From Oscheius tipulae (Eukaryota; Nematoda; Chromadorea; Rhabditida; Rhabditidae): a DNA stretch of 64,000 bases. Position 1 is the stretch's first letter. Every line of letters starts with the position of its first letter. Under the pieces are notes generated by a model. It was not told the DNA's origin, did no database searches, and saw nothing but the letters and a program-made list of their open reading frames with translations. A program made the translations under genes and the position numbers. The DNA lies in contig JASJZH010000004.1 in the NCBI GenBank assembly GCA_037178975.1, forward strand, positions 4,588,001 to 4,652,000, read 5' to 3'. Below are positions 46,912 through 58,904 of this stretch, one piece after another.

Positions 46912-48411
46912 TCAGAATCTTCTTATCGTGTTCGTCTCTTTGCATTCCTTAACAGACGTTCGTTTGACGGCATACTCTTTTCTCACGATGACTCTTTGAG
47001 TTGACCAGAACAGACTCGACAGTTCGCAAACGTCCTCGTTGGCAAGAAGGGACGATAGAAGGAAAGAATCCGAAATCAACTGATGAATGAAAGTCTTTTT
47101 GGGTTCGTCTATCGTCCTAATAGAAATTCACACGGTTCAAATCTTAATGAAAATGGTGAGAACTTACCGAGAAGTGGTCGGCTTCTGTCTTGTCCAGATT
47201 CCTGTCATCCGAATGTTGAAAATGGCTCGTTCGAATGCACTGCATGTAGATAACCGTGTGGACCTTGAACTCCCAGCCGATGTATGTCTTTCCAGTCGCT
47301 CATCTCGTCCAGTTGATCTGCTCTGTTCCATCTAGTTACAAATTCGATGCTGGATGCAGTCGTGAAGGCCCTTTCAATTGGGCAGCTTGTCCCGGTCAGA
47401 ATCAGGTCGGCTAAGGAAATAAGATCTGTATTCGACTTGGCCAGAAGAAGTAACTTACCTCTGCGCTACTCTCTTCGTGACGGCCGGTTCCACGTAGGCC
47501 TCATCGGCACTGTGGCGTCCTCAGTCGACCGGCGTATTAGGCTGGAAGATGCAGAAGAACCGGTGACTGGCTGGGCGAGGCTTTTTGAGAGCACGGCATC
47601 CTCACTGCTGCTGCTGTTGGGTGAACCCCTCTTCCTAGACTTGGACGACAGCGGAGAGGCTGAAGAGAGGATCCGGAGAGAAGCTGTGGACGGGGAAGAG
47701 AATGGACCAGATGGTGTGGCTTCTCGCGACTCTTCACACACTGGAAAACACCAAATTCGTTCTTCTAATTCTTGTCATTTTTAGGTATTCTCGGACTCAT
47801 CGAATTGGGAGGTTTTTTTTAGACAGATAAGCTCTTTTTGGTATTGTTCCGTGCGCTGGTATTCTGGGAGACTACATATGTTGACGAAGCGGCAGCGTCG
47901 TAGGGGTCGGACTCGTAGGAGTAATCGTCTTCATCCTCCACATGGTCGTCTTCCCCCTCTTCCTCCTGCTCCATTCGTCCTGGTAGACTGCTGGAGACAA
48001 CTCCCGAGATGGAGACGAAATTGCTAGTCCGGAAGAGTCCAGCAGAGAGCTGCCGTGCTCGTTGACCGGCAAGGTCTGGGCGCACTGGAATATAGGTTTA
48101 GAATTTAGGAAGCTTGGGAATCACTTAAGGTCTTGGCGCGCTCCTCGGCTTCTCCTGCGTTGGTAGAAAAGACGTAGTTCTGCAGCTGGCAGCCCGACGG
48201 AACAGGAGAAGTAGTCCTTGGGCCCTTTTCACTGGCTTCAGAGGCTTCATCATCGGCTCGAATGGAGGAGGCTGACGAAGTGGGCTCAAAGGCAGGAGAC
48301 GTTGTGTCATCGGCGGAGTACTCATCGTCCACGGCTCGGAGGTTGGGAGTCTGGGTGAATGGGATTCGTCCAACCGGTCTAATCAACCGTATTTCAGATG
48401 ATGGAACGGCT
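46912..48411 (-). CDS. Ser-rich acidic protein, unknown, 5' end missing
   Basis: At least five exons with a consistent frame, 5' exon not found. Reading from 48411: RPVGRIPFTQTPNLRAVDDEY, a Ser/Glu-rich part, then CQLQNYVFSTNAGEAEERAKTL, RPDLAGQRARQLSAGLF, an acidic block (EQEEEGEDDHVEDEDDYSYE), a Ser-rich block with SKSRKRGSPNSSSSED, an Arg/Ser part, and a compact end HQLISDSFLLSSLLANEDV...NTIRRF. YVFSTNAGEAEERA weakly recalls the Pygopus-binding HD1 of BCL9/Legless (YVFTTHLANTAAEAV); I treat this as a hint only. One junction (about 47880 to 47745) does not phase well in my model. Probably nuclear, mostly disordered. Confidence 0.5.
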
Positions 48412-49294
48412 CTAGAAGAGATGAAAATATATGAATTGGAGAGACACGAAAGAAGTGGAAGTCTTGAGAGACGACCCTAGGAAACATCTATTTCCTTGTT
48501 ATCCAATCTGGGAAGACACGGAGAGACAAGTGCTGGAGAAGCAGGCCTGAAAGAAGTGGCGGACAAGGAGCCAGAAGGACAAATTGTACACACGGATTAT
48601 ATCCTATTTTTACAAATCCAATTTTTTTTACGAGGACGTGGAAAAGACAGAATGACTGTAAAATCGTCCTTTTGTCATGTGTTGCGTCTGGAAGACTAGT
48701 TGTATTTTGGAACAGAAGACGGAAAGACATTCTGATTGAAGAATCTTCTTCAAAGAGAATGAAAGATACCCTCATGAAGAGGTCTAAAAAGGCGAGATGC
48801 AATCCATGTTGCAGCGTTCTGGACGACTGAAAGGGACTTATTGTTGTACGTAGAAAACAGCTCGGTCTCTCGGATTTTTCAGCGAATCCGTTGAGATACA
48901 CTGTTGTTCTTTGTAGATGTCTTTTCCGAACTTTCTTTTCTTTACAAACAGCAACGTGTGATATTCACATCATCTCGATGAAAAACTGTTCTGCGTTTCG
49001 AAAAGCTCTCTATTGGTGCCTGTTTTTGTAGACTCCTGTATAACGTGTCACGCGCCCGAATTCGACCCTTCCTGCTCGGATCGCCGGGACATCTTTTTCT
49101 TCTTTCCCTAATCGGGTGTCTTCTTTCTCTCTTCTTTTTTTCCCGTTCTTTGCTCGCCACTAAAAAGCTGACTCGTCCGTATATAATGTGTCCCTGCAGC
49201 TGCTGCGCAGCTGTGTTTATATGTCTGTCACACGCCATTTTTGCTCTTGGTTTCTCTTTTCCTCTCATCGGTTCGTTTCATAACGCTTCTTAGC
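48412..49294. other. divergent upstream region
   Basis: Between the Ser-rich gene and the SLC37-type gene. A plus-strand frame at 49045-49293 is hydrophobic (HLFLLSLIGCLLSLFFFSRSLLA) and ends two bases before the transporter ATG; it is pyrimidine-rich sequence and more likely 5' UTR than a gene. Confidence 0.35.
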
Positions 49295-51173
49295 ATGTTT
49301 CGTCCCACTGAAAGAGGCCAAGATGTCCAGCGAACAATAGTCTCCCAGAAAATTGGCGTGTTTCTCATTACTTTCTGCGCGTAAGTTTTTTTATTATTGT
49401 ACCTAGTTTAGTTTGAATTTTAGATATGCCCTAATTCACGCTAGTCGAAAGACGTTATCTACTGTAAAGCCGTCTTTGATCGAAACCTGGACGAGAAATG
49501 ACACAGCTCATGGGACGCCCATCTTCCCTTCAACCCAAGCAGCCTCTGAATTTCTGGCCTTACTCGATGCCTCGTTTCTCTTCGCATATGCTGCGGTATG
49601 TACAACTTTATACGCTCGCTATGCCAATTTGATTCAGGGATTATTCTTTGGAGGAATGTTGGGAGATATCTATGATCCACGCGTCGTGCTTTGCATAGGA
49701 ATGTGGCTCTCGTCCATTGCAGTATGTGTCCCTCATGGCTCGTTTCAGAATTGTTTTAGACTTTTGCATTTGGTACACTTACCGAGTACTTCCACATCTA
49801 CAGTCCGACTGTGTATTTCATTCTATGGACGGCCTCTGGTCTTTTTCAATCTGTCGCGTGGCCCACCGAGGTATAGATATTCCGAATTTCCTTCCTTAGA
49901 TCCTACTTTAGATCGCCATTATGGCCAAATGGTTTGGGCACAGCTGTAGAGGAGCTGTCATGGGATTATGGTCAGCTTGTGCAAGTGTAGGCAACATTAT
50001 TGGTACTCTGATTGCGAGCAAAATGGTTCTTGTCGGCTACGAGGTGATTTTAGTTTACAACTTTATGAAAAAAGTATATATTTGCAGTATGCGTTCGCTG
50101 TCAACAGTGTCGCTCTATTCGTCTTTACCTTTGTTGTATTTTTCAAGCTGTCCTCATCGCCTCCAGGAACCCTCCAAATAGAACCTGATTGGAATACCAA
50201 CACCGTCATAGAAGTCCGACAAGGCGAAGAGACTCGTCGCGGCGCGATCAGTTTCTGCACGGCTTGTAAACTTCCAGGTGTTATTCCGGTGATTCGTCTT
50301 CCTTTTTGTTTATTTATCCGATTTCAGTACTCGCTATCCTATGCCTGCTTAAAAATGGTCAACTATGGTTTCTTCTTTTGGTTGCCATTCTACTTAGCTT
50401 CACATTTCAAATGTAACCTGTGCCCTATCCATCATCTAGTTCTCATTTCCAGGGCCAGAATCTACTGCCGATGCTCTTAGTACGTGGTACGACGTTGGAG
50501 GTATTGTGGCTGCTGTCATAGCCGGTGCAGTTAGCGACCGCTTCAAAAGTCGAACGCCTATTATTTTCGCCATGCTTCTCTGCTCATCGGTATCCCTATA
50601 CCTTTTTTCAAGTGAGTTCCATTATTTACTTGCAACATTTGGTTTAGATGCACCTCCTTCGCCTTTCATCAATACAGCCTTGCTCGTCGTCACAGGATTT
50701 TTTATTGGTGGACCTGCTAACCTCATTTCCGGTGCAGTTGCAGCAGATCTAGGACGTGCTCCTGAAATCCGAGGAAATGAAGAAGCGTTGAGTACCGTCA
50801 CTGGAATAGTTGACGGTGAGTTCGTTCTTTTTTATTGTCATGCCAAAAAAAAGTGTGTATGCAATTCCCAATATTTACAGGCACAGGAAGCATTGGGGCT
50901 GCCATCGGCCAGCTTTTGATACCTGGAATTCAAACATGGTTCGGATGGGGAGCAGTCTTCGAGGGCTTCATCGTACTTGTATGATCTTCTGTCAAACATA
51001 GCCTATATTGTGTTTAGACGTTGTGTACAGCAGCTTGTCTACTCCCTCTCTTGATTGCCGATATTCGCCAGTATCGAAGACGGGCCGTATATTCCGAGCT
51101 TTCGATTGAGACAGCCCGTCACGACTTTGGAGATCAAGTATACGATGCTGATGAGAGTGCATTTGATATCTAG
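49295..51173 (+). CDS. SLC37-family sugar-phosphate/phosphate antiporter
   Basis: Twelve-helix major-facilitator protein of the ER or lysosome membrane. About eleven exons, roughly 480 residues. The start MFRPTERGQDVQRT is followed by TM1 and YALIHASRKTLSTVKPSL, the counterpart of the SLC37 signature SRKPxSxVK. Then GLFFGGMLGDIYDPR (the MFS G-x-x-x-D-R loop), MAKWFGHSCRGAVMGLWSACASVGNIIGT, FFWLPFYLASHF, WYDVGGIVAAVIAGAVSDRFKSR, FFIGGPANLISGAVAADLG and GTGSIGAAIGQLL. It ends with a charged tail RHDFGDQVYDADESAFDI. SLC37A3 or A1/A2 cannot be told apart here. No signal for trans-splicing beyond a TTCTTAG before ATG. Confidence 0.87.
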
Positions 51174-51676
51174 TAGCTCAATGTTGGTATTTTTACGGAG
51201 TTTGATAACGGGTCTTGTTTTTTTTTTACTATGTACTATTCCAGAGTTTTACTACCATAAATTCTTATATCCTATCCTTTCTTCTGTTCGCGAGTCGTTA
51301 CTCACATTATGCTATTACTTCCCTTTTTTCTATAATTCGATAGTTACAGTGGCGTGTTGGTCATTCGATACTTCGTTTGACCGCCCGATTTAGAGATAGT
51401 GTGGAGTGTTTGCGCTCTATGGCGTTGTTCTTATCAAATCACTCTAGAACGTTCACGAATACATTTAGGTTTACACTTTCCCCATTGTTTCATCTAACAT
51501 CAAGTCCCTTCAAATTAATCGATTTTGAATCGCAGTTTGCTCTATTCGTGGCAATTTTGATCTTTGATCCTCTTTTGCACTTCCCCTGTTCGAATTTGCT
51601 GACATGCCGCACGGATTTTGCCTCCGTTTAACCTTCCTCCCCCTATTTTTTCTTCAAAGAACTTGCATTGTTCAGA
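51174..51676. other. spacer between SLC37 and transketolase
   Basis: Long T-rich 3' region, then the upstream region of transketolase. Frames without stops (51377-51631) have no ATG-context or motif. No gene supported. Confidence 0.4.
51665..51675 (+). promoter_or_regulatory. probable trans-splice acceptor of transketolase
   Basis: GCATTGTTCAG ends one base before the transketolase ATG. So short a distance leaves no room for an ordinary 5' UTR unless a leader is spliced on. Confidence 0.5.
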
Positions 51677-53842
51677 ATGACTATCTCTGAGCAACTTCGC
51701 CACGATTTGGAGGATGCTGCTAACCGCATGCGAATCTCTTCTATCGAGATGACTTGCGCCAGCAAATCGGGCCACCCGACGTCTTCGACATCTGCTGGTG
51801 ATCTTTTTTGGTTTATGCTATATCTCTAATTATAGCCGATATTATGGCTGCTTTGTTCTTCCACGAGATGAAGTACGACGTGAAGGAGCCTCGAGCCGTT
51901 AATGCGGATCGTTTCGTCTTGTCGAAGGGACACGCTTGTCCCATTCTCTACGCTGCTTGGGAAGAGGCTGGACTCTTGAGCCATGACGACGTTCTTAGTC
52001 TGCGAAAGATTGATTCCGATATCGAGGGACATCCTACTCCTGTAATATACTATTTCATTCCGTTCAACCGTCCTCTTTATAGCGTCTCAACTTCATCGAC
52101 GTTGCCACTGGCTCGCTCGGACAAGGACTTTCTTGTGCTGCTGGAATGGCCTATGTTGGAAAGAACATCGACAAAGCTAGCTACCGCGTGTACTGTCTTC
52201 TCGGAGATGGAGAATCCGCGGAAGGATCTGTGTGGGAAGCAGCTGCTTTCTCGTCCCACTATCAATTGGACAATCTGGTGGCCATTGTTGATGTCAATCG
52301 TCTGGGACAATCTCAGGCCACTGCTCTTGGTCATCATGTTGAAGTTTACCAGGTATTTTTTTCGGATTGACATGAAACGGTTCCACCACTAGGCTCGATT
52401 TGCCTCTTTTGGCTTCAATTCGATCATCGTCGATGGACACAACTTTGACGAAATTCTGGCCGCTCTGGAGACGGCTCGCAACACCAAGGGAAAGCCAACT
52501 GCTATTATTGCTAAGACATTCAAGGGACGAGGAATCGAGGGAGTCGAAGATCTGGATAACTGGCATGGAAAGCCCGTTGATGCTGCTAAGGTGAAAAAGT
52601 AGACTGTTTGTTGTTAGTTCAGTTTTCAGATCGACGCTATCAAGGCCCGTCTGCATGGAAGTTCAAAAGGCAAACTCGTAGCTCAGAAGCCGGCAGACGA
52701 CACTCCTAACGTGGATCTCCAGATTGGAAACATCAAAATGGCGCCCCCGAACTACAAACTTGGTGATAAGGTGGCTACTCGTGCTGCTTATGGAACGGCT
52801 TTGGTCAAACTCGGAGATGTCAACCCTCGCGTGATTGGACTCGATGGTGATACGAAAAACTCTACCTTCTCCGAGAAGCTTCTTCAGGTACCCAATGGAT
52901 TCTGTCGGATAATCGTTTTGTTTCAGAAACACCCTGAGCAGTTTATCGAATGTTTCATTGCCGAACAGAACCTCGTTGGAGTAGCTGTTGGAGCTCAGTG
53001 CCGTGGACGTACTATTCCTTTCACGAGCACGTTTGCTGCCTTTTTCACTCGTGCTACGGACCAGATTCGTATGGCTGCCGTCTCTTTCGCCAATTTGAAG
53101 TGTGCCGGATCTCATGTTGGAGTTTCTATTGGCGAGGACGGGCCTAGTCAGATGGCTCTTGAAGTTTGTCATGTGTTCCATATGACTAATGTTCTTCTCA
53201 GGATCTCTCTATCTTCCGTGCTATCCCTGGTTCTACCGTCTTTTACCCTACCGATGCTGTTTCGACCGAGCGTGCCACAGAACTTGCTGCTAACATCAAC
53301 GGAATTGTCTTCATCCGTACCGGCCGCCCTGCTCTACCGGTTCTTTACGCCAACGACGAGCATTTCGAAGTCGGAAAGGCCAAGATTGTCAAGAGGAGCG
53401 ACTCTGACCGCATTGTTCTCGTTGGAGCCGGAGTTACTCTGTACGAGTGTCTAAAGGCCGCTGAACAGCTGGAGAAAGAAGGTGGGCTCTAATTGTTTGT
53501 CTTATTTCATCTATTTCTAGGCATACATGCTTCTGTTGTTGATCTGTTCACTATCAAGCCCTTGGATGTCAACACTCTCGTGTCCGAAGCTCAGCGTGCT
53601 GGTGGAAAAGTCCTGACTGTTGAAGATCACTATGCTGCAGGAGGTATTGGAGAGGCGGTAAGTTCTCACCAAAAAACTGTTATGCACATTTTTTAAAGGT
53701 TTCCGCTGCTCTCGCCGATCATCCGTTCCGCGTTCGTTCCCTGTGCGTCCGCGATGTTCCTCGTTCTGGACCTCCAGATGATCTTGTAAAGCTGTACGGC
53801 ATCTCCAGCTCCTCCATCGTCGAGGCCGCCAAGAAATTCTAA
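51677..53842 (+). CDS. tkt-1: transketolase
   Basis: Thiamine-diphosphate enzyme of the non-oxidative pentose phosphate pathway, cytosolic homodimer. Nine or ten exons, about 620 residues, full length. Motifs: [43 protein letters not shown], the ThDP site [16 protein letters not shown]...[48 protein letters not shown] (catalytic Glu), [15 protein letters not shown] and [11 protein letters not shown]. It ends [13 protein letters not shown] and AAKKF. GC-rich codon use suggests strong expression. AATAAA at 53919-53924. Confidence 0.96.
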
Positions 53843-54287
53843 GATCTTATTTGAAACGTTTTTACTCCGGTTCTTATTCGTCATTTCACTTTTTTTGCAT
53901 GCAGATCTGTATAGGTAAAATAAACTTTTTAGCTGAATTGTTTCGTTTTAAATGCTTTTGCCCACGTTCATTCCTTTGAACGGTTCAATCGATAGGGTGA
54001 CCGCATTGCCGACGGGTACGTTATCTGACCCATATTGTTCGCTATTTGTGCGACTATTCCTTTGGTCTTCTCGCCGAAATTCAAGACCACCATGTGACCA
54101 ATTACTGATAACTCTTGCGAGGGACTGGTTTTTATCCCTTCAACGTCTCGCGTGTTTCCTCTCTCGAAGGAAAGCGGCATGCGTTCCTTATCGCCTTGGT
54201 CTTGACCGCTTTCTGCCGATCGCGTGTTGGCATGGTTACTACTGCTCTTCCCATTCTCTTTCTTACCGAAAGCACTGTTTTAGAGCA
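53843..54287. other. spacer between transketolase and ALDH1L
   Basis: Transketolase 3' UTR with AATAAA, then sequence without a supported exon. A TTTTAG acceptor lies at 54277-54283, four bases before the next ATG. Confidence 0.4.
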
Positions 54288-57200
54288 ATGAAGATTGCGG
54301 TGATTGGACAGTCAGCTTTCGGAGTCGACGTCTACAAGGCTCTTCGTAGCAACGGACACGAGGTTGTCGTCGTCTTTACCATTCCCGACAAGAATGGACG
54401 TGAAGACCTGCTCGGTGAGTCATTATATTGCCAGAGTGAATGTGAACTCATAGCTCTCGAGGCGAAAAAGGACGGAGTTCCGGTCGAGAAGCCAGTCAGA
54501 TGGCGCAAGAAGGTCGCGGATGGAAAGTTTGAGGTATGAAAGTTAATAGACCGATAGACAAGAGATCTTTAAGATTCTCCCGGAAATGCTCAAGCTCTAC
54601 CAATCTTACGGGGCCGAACTGAATGTTCTGCCCTTCTGTACTCAGTTCATTCCTTTGGAGATCACAGAGGCCCCGAAGTTCAAGAGTATCATCTACCATC
54701 CCAGTATTCTGCCAAAGCATAGGTGAGGGTGACTAGAGCTAAATGAATAGAACAGTTCAGAGGAGCTTCGGCTATAAATTGGACACTGATCGAAGGCGAT
54801 GAAGAGGCCGGTCTTTCCATCTTCTGGGCCGATGACGGACTTGACACTGGGCCGATTCTCCTTCAGAAAAAGTGCAAGTAAGTCGTTGTTTTTGAACAAA
54901 AATCATAAACTTCTAACAGAGTCGAAGAGAACGACACGTTGAACACTCTTTACAAACGCTTCTTGTACCCAGCTGGAGTCGAAGCAATGGCAGAGGCTGT
55001 CGAGTTGATCGCGGCTGGAAAGGCTCCTCGAATTGTTCAGCCGGAGGAAGGGGCTTCCTACGAACCATATATCACAGTCAAGCCGGAACTCGCCGAACTG
55101 GACTGGAAGAAGAATCAGTGGCAAATGCACAACTTCATTCGAGGAAACGACAAGGTTCCCGGTGCTTGGGCTACTCTGAACGGAGAACGGGTCTCCTTCT
55201 TCGGATCGACTCTTTGGAAAAAGGACTTGCCCAACGGAAGAGCTGTCGATGTCTCTGAAGTGCCTGGAGGAAAGGTCATTGCCCATGATGGTGGTCTTCT
55301 TCTTCCCAGTTCCGACAACAAATGGGTTAGAATATCGTACATATCTGATGGCTAAAACATGGTTTAGGTCAATGTGGATACGGTAAAGGTTGGATCGAAG
55401 ACCATCCCGGCCCACAAGTTTGGATTGGTCGAGGAGAAAGGAGAGTCTCTTGTTTTGAACGAAGAAGAACAGAAGATCGTCGAGAAGATCAAAGAGATCT
55501 GGAAGGCTATTTTGAAGACGGATGTCGAAGACGAGACGGACTTCTTCGAGTCGGGTGCTTCGTCGGCCGATGTCACTCGTCTCGTCGAAGAGATCAAATT
55601 CAACACCAAAATCGAACTGGAGAATACTGATGTGAGTCGATAGATGGATAGATAGAAAACTTGCTCAGATATACATGGCTCCAACCTTCAAAGAGACTGC
55701 AGACAGCGTCATTCGAAAGTTCAGAGGCGGAGACGAAATCACTGTCAACTACGACCCTGTAAGGATACAAATGTGCAACTCATAACTAAGTTCAGATTGT
55801 GATCCAAGTCAATAACATGGATCTGAAGTTTCCGCACGAACTGTTTATCAATGGAGAGTTTGTTGTCTCGGCGAGCGGAAGGTATGTACTTTGATGGAAA
55901 ACTCTGAACAAGCGTCTTGCAGAACCTACGAGACAATTAATCCATTCACGGAAAAGTCGATTTGTTCCCTACCCAAAGCTAACAAAGAGGACGTGGACAA
56001 GGCCGTGGCTGCAGCCAAAGCGGCCTTCGAATCAGGAGAATGGTCCAAGATGTCGGCTAGAGAAAGAGGAAAACGTCTTTTCAAATTAGCTGATCTGATG
56101 GAACAGCACAAGGAGGAACTGGCGACTCTCGAATCCCTTGACTCTGGAGCTGTCTATACCCTAGCTCTGAAGACTCACGTCGGAATGTCAATCGACTCTT
56201 GGCGATACTTCGCCGGATGGTGTGACAAGATCCAGGTGTGAACTTTGCTGAAGAAACTAATAATCAATCTTCTAGGGAACTACCATCCCGATTTCCGATG
56301 CTCGACCAAACAAGAACCTTTGCATCACCAAACGCGAACCAGTTGGAGTCGTGGGACTAATCACTCCCTGGAACTATCCTCTCATGATGTTGTCCTGGAA
56401 AATGGCCGCTTGCCTTGCTGCTGGAAACACAGTAGTTCACAAACCAGCTCAAGTCACTCCGCTGACTGCTCTGAAATTTGCAGAGCTTTCGGTTCTGGCC
56501 GGTATCCCCAAGGGAGTCATCAACATTATCACTGGATCGGGAGGAGAGATAGGACAGGCATTGGCCGACCATCCACATGTCAGGAAGATTGCCTTTACCG
56601 GCTCGACAGAAATTGGAGCCCAGGTTATGTCCAGTTGTGCCAAATCAAATGTGAAGAAGGTCTCTTTGGAACTGGGTGGCAAGTCTCCACTGATCGTTTT
56701 CGCTGATGCCGACATGGAAAAGGCTGTCAAACAGACATGCAACGCTGTCTTCTTCAACAAGGGCGAAAATTGTATCGCCGCTGGCCGAATCTTCCTCGCC
56801 AAGAGCATTCACGACTCTTTCCTGAAGAAGCTGGTCGATGAGGCCAAGAAGCATACGATTGGAGATCCGCTGGACAGAAGTACTTCTCACGGGCCACAGA
56901 ACCACAAGGCTCACTTGGACAAACTGATCGAATATGTTCAAAAGGCTGTAGCTGATGGAGCCAAGATCGAATTGGGAGGAGCTCGTCTCGATCGACAGGG
57001 GCTTTTCTTCCCGCCGACCATTCTCTCCAATATTGACGACAAGAACTTTGCAGCCATCGAGGAATCCTTCGGACCCATCATGTGTGTCAGTTCTTTCGAC
57101 GACGAGGACATTGACGGAGTAATTCGTCGAGCCAACTCGACTGAATTCGGTCTAGCCGGAGGAGTCTTTTCCCAGGTTTGTCACTATGATTAATATCCTA

Positions 57201-57640
57201 CCTTTACAATTTACAAAAGGCGTCTGTGTGCGATTTATGTCAACTCTAATCTGGGATAACACTTGATTTCTGTAGCCTTTTTCTGTCAAGTATTATCCTA
57301 GATTAGAGTTGACAAGACGAGTTAGAAGAGAGCCAAACAGTTCAAGAGAGTACTGGGTCGCTCCGCCAGGAGTGTAAGCGATCAATTCGTTGTATCCAAT
57401 TCGTTCAGGACATCAACAAATGTCTTCGTGTTGGAAGCCAGATTCAAGCTGGAACTGTCTTCATCAATACCTACCAAAAGACTGACGTAGCTGCTCCGTT
57501 CGGAGGATTCAAGCAGTCTGGTTTCGGAAAGGATCTTGGTTTGTTATTAAAACAGACTGGGCAATGAACGGATTTCAGGAATGGAGGCCCTGAACGAGTA
57601 TCTGCAGACCAAGACCATCACCATCGAATATCCCGTTTAA
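54288..57640 (+). CDS. ALDH1L1: 10-formyltetrahydrofolate dehydrogenase (ALDH1L)
   Basis: Cytosolic folate enzyme converting 10-formyl-THF to THF, CO2 and NADPH. All three domains are present. The formyltransferase-like part has [32 protein letters not shown] (catalytic His) and [12 protein letters not shown] (catalytic Asp). The carrier part has [18 protein letters not shown], whose Ser is the 4'-phosphopantetheine site. The aldehyde dehydrogenase part has [45 protein letters not shown] and [11 protein letters not shown] (catalytic Cys). About 900 residues and fifteen exons. All catalytic residues are intact. The intron at 57176-57408 is about 230 bases because of an inverted-repeat insert. 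Confidence 0.95.
57239..57313. repeat. inverted repeat (28-bp arms) in ALDH1L intron
   Basis: Arms 57239-57266 and 57286-57313 (GTCAACTCTAATCT...ACTTGA) match at 26 of 28 bases in inverted orientation with a 19-base spacer. It sits in the only long intron of the gene. A foldback element or short MITE is the simplest reading. Confidence 0.65.
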
Positions 57641-57797
57641 TATTCTTGCTTCTTTTTGTGATTTTACTCTGGTTGTTGTAACAGGTTGTGATAGAAGATG
57701 AACTTACCGGTACAACTTTCTCATCATTGGCTGTTGTGTAGTCTCACTCCAATCTCCGTAGCCACAGTTTGTAAACTACGAACTGTAGTCTGTTCAG

Positions 57798-58636
57798 ATG
57801 ACAAAGGGACTGAAAATCCTCTATCTTCATGGGTTGGGATCTTCCATCCAGAACAGAACGGGCTTGGCTTTGAAACAATTGTTCGAACAGAAGAACAATT
57901 TCGAACGACTCGTGTACACGAATCCTGGTTCGAAAGAGCGACACTGGAGACCGAGCGAATGGCTCAAGGATGTCGAGGTTTCCATTCAATATTGTTCGAA
58001 CTCACAAAGGTAGAATCGTATTCGGGGAGAGAACAATTGGATTCTGATAGCTACAAGTGCTGGGGCTGGGATTGCGATGAAAACAGCTGTGCGGAACCCG
58101 GAGAAGGTCAAAGGAGTGTTTCTTTTCTGTCCCGGCTTTGATCTGACAATGTCCTATGTGGACTCTCTGGCTCCAGGAGCAGTAGTCATGCTGAAGGAGG
58201 GCAAAAGTTTGATTCATCCAGCGTCACGAAATGGTTTCCCGGCACTTGTAGACTACGTTTCTTTCGAGGAGTTTCTTGAGGTTTTTATTATGACGTGCTT
58301 CCGAGTAGACTAAACTATAGATGTGTGTTAGTAACTACCCAGGCAAGATTCCAATCACGTGCCCAGTCACGATTGTTCACGGAACAGATGACGAAGTAGG
58401 TTGCCATGTTCATGTTCACTGTCAATTCTAGACTGTTCCCTTCGAAAAGTCCTTCAAACTGGCCAAACAACTACAGTCCGAAGAGGTGGACGTTTTCATA
58501 GTCGAGGGAGGAACACATTACTTGGATGTAAGATCTTTCTATATCCAAGATAAGTTTTCAGATTGACGAGAAAGTTCTGGAAAGAGTGGATCAGTTCGTG
58601 GAGAAAATCGCGAGCCAACAGAAGGCCAAGCTGTAA
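57798..58636 (+). CDS. alpha/beta hydrolase, ABHD10-like
   Basis: Serine hydrolase with the alpha/beta fold, about 220 residues in five exons. The start MTKGLKILYLHGLGS (oxyanion HG) follows directly after a GTTCAG acceptor. The nucleophile elbow reads WILIATSAGAGIAMKTA, a variant of G-x-S-x-G with Ala first. The acid lies in TIVHGTDDETVPFEKS and the His in VEGGTHYLDID. Spacing and the TxDDxVP motif resemble ABHD10, a mitochondrial depalmitoylase and glucuronidase, but no presequence is visible. An intron of 36 bases at about 57980-58015 restores the frame before the elbow. Substrate unknown. Confidence 0.7.
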
Positions 58637-58904
58637 TCAGAATACACATACTGTTTATTTTCCTTCCTCAAATACAACTTGTTATCCCTTCCCTTTGATG
58701 TGCAAGACTCAGAACAGTTAGTTAAAAAACAGTAGAAGTCAGATGAATAGGCGCTTTCCCCCCTCTTTAAATATTTCCACTCGCGTTCAACAATCTGATT
58801 CTTGGCCGAGATTTTCATTCGTAGACTATTTGTCTACTCGTACTACAGCTTAACCTTCTTTTTCATCACGTGGTTCTATCGACATGACTGTCACTTTAAA
58901 TGGA

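Noticed and set aside
47347-47784. 145-codon plus-strand frame
   Set aside because: It is the mirror of the Ser-rich minus-strand gene; the minus reading has consistent splice sites and a continuing frame.
49045-49293. 82-residue hydrophobic plus-strand frame before the SLC37-type gene
   Set aside because: Pyrimidine-rich leader sequence gives Leu/Phe/Ser by chance; it ends two bases before the real start codon.
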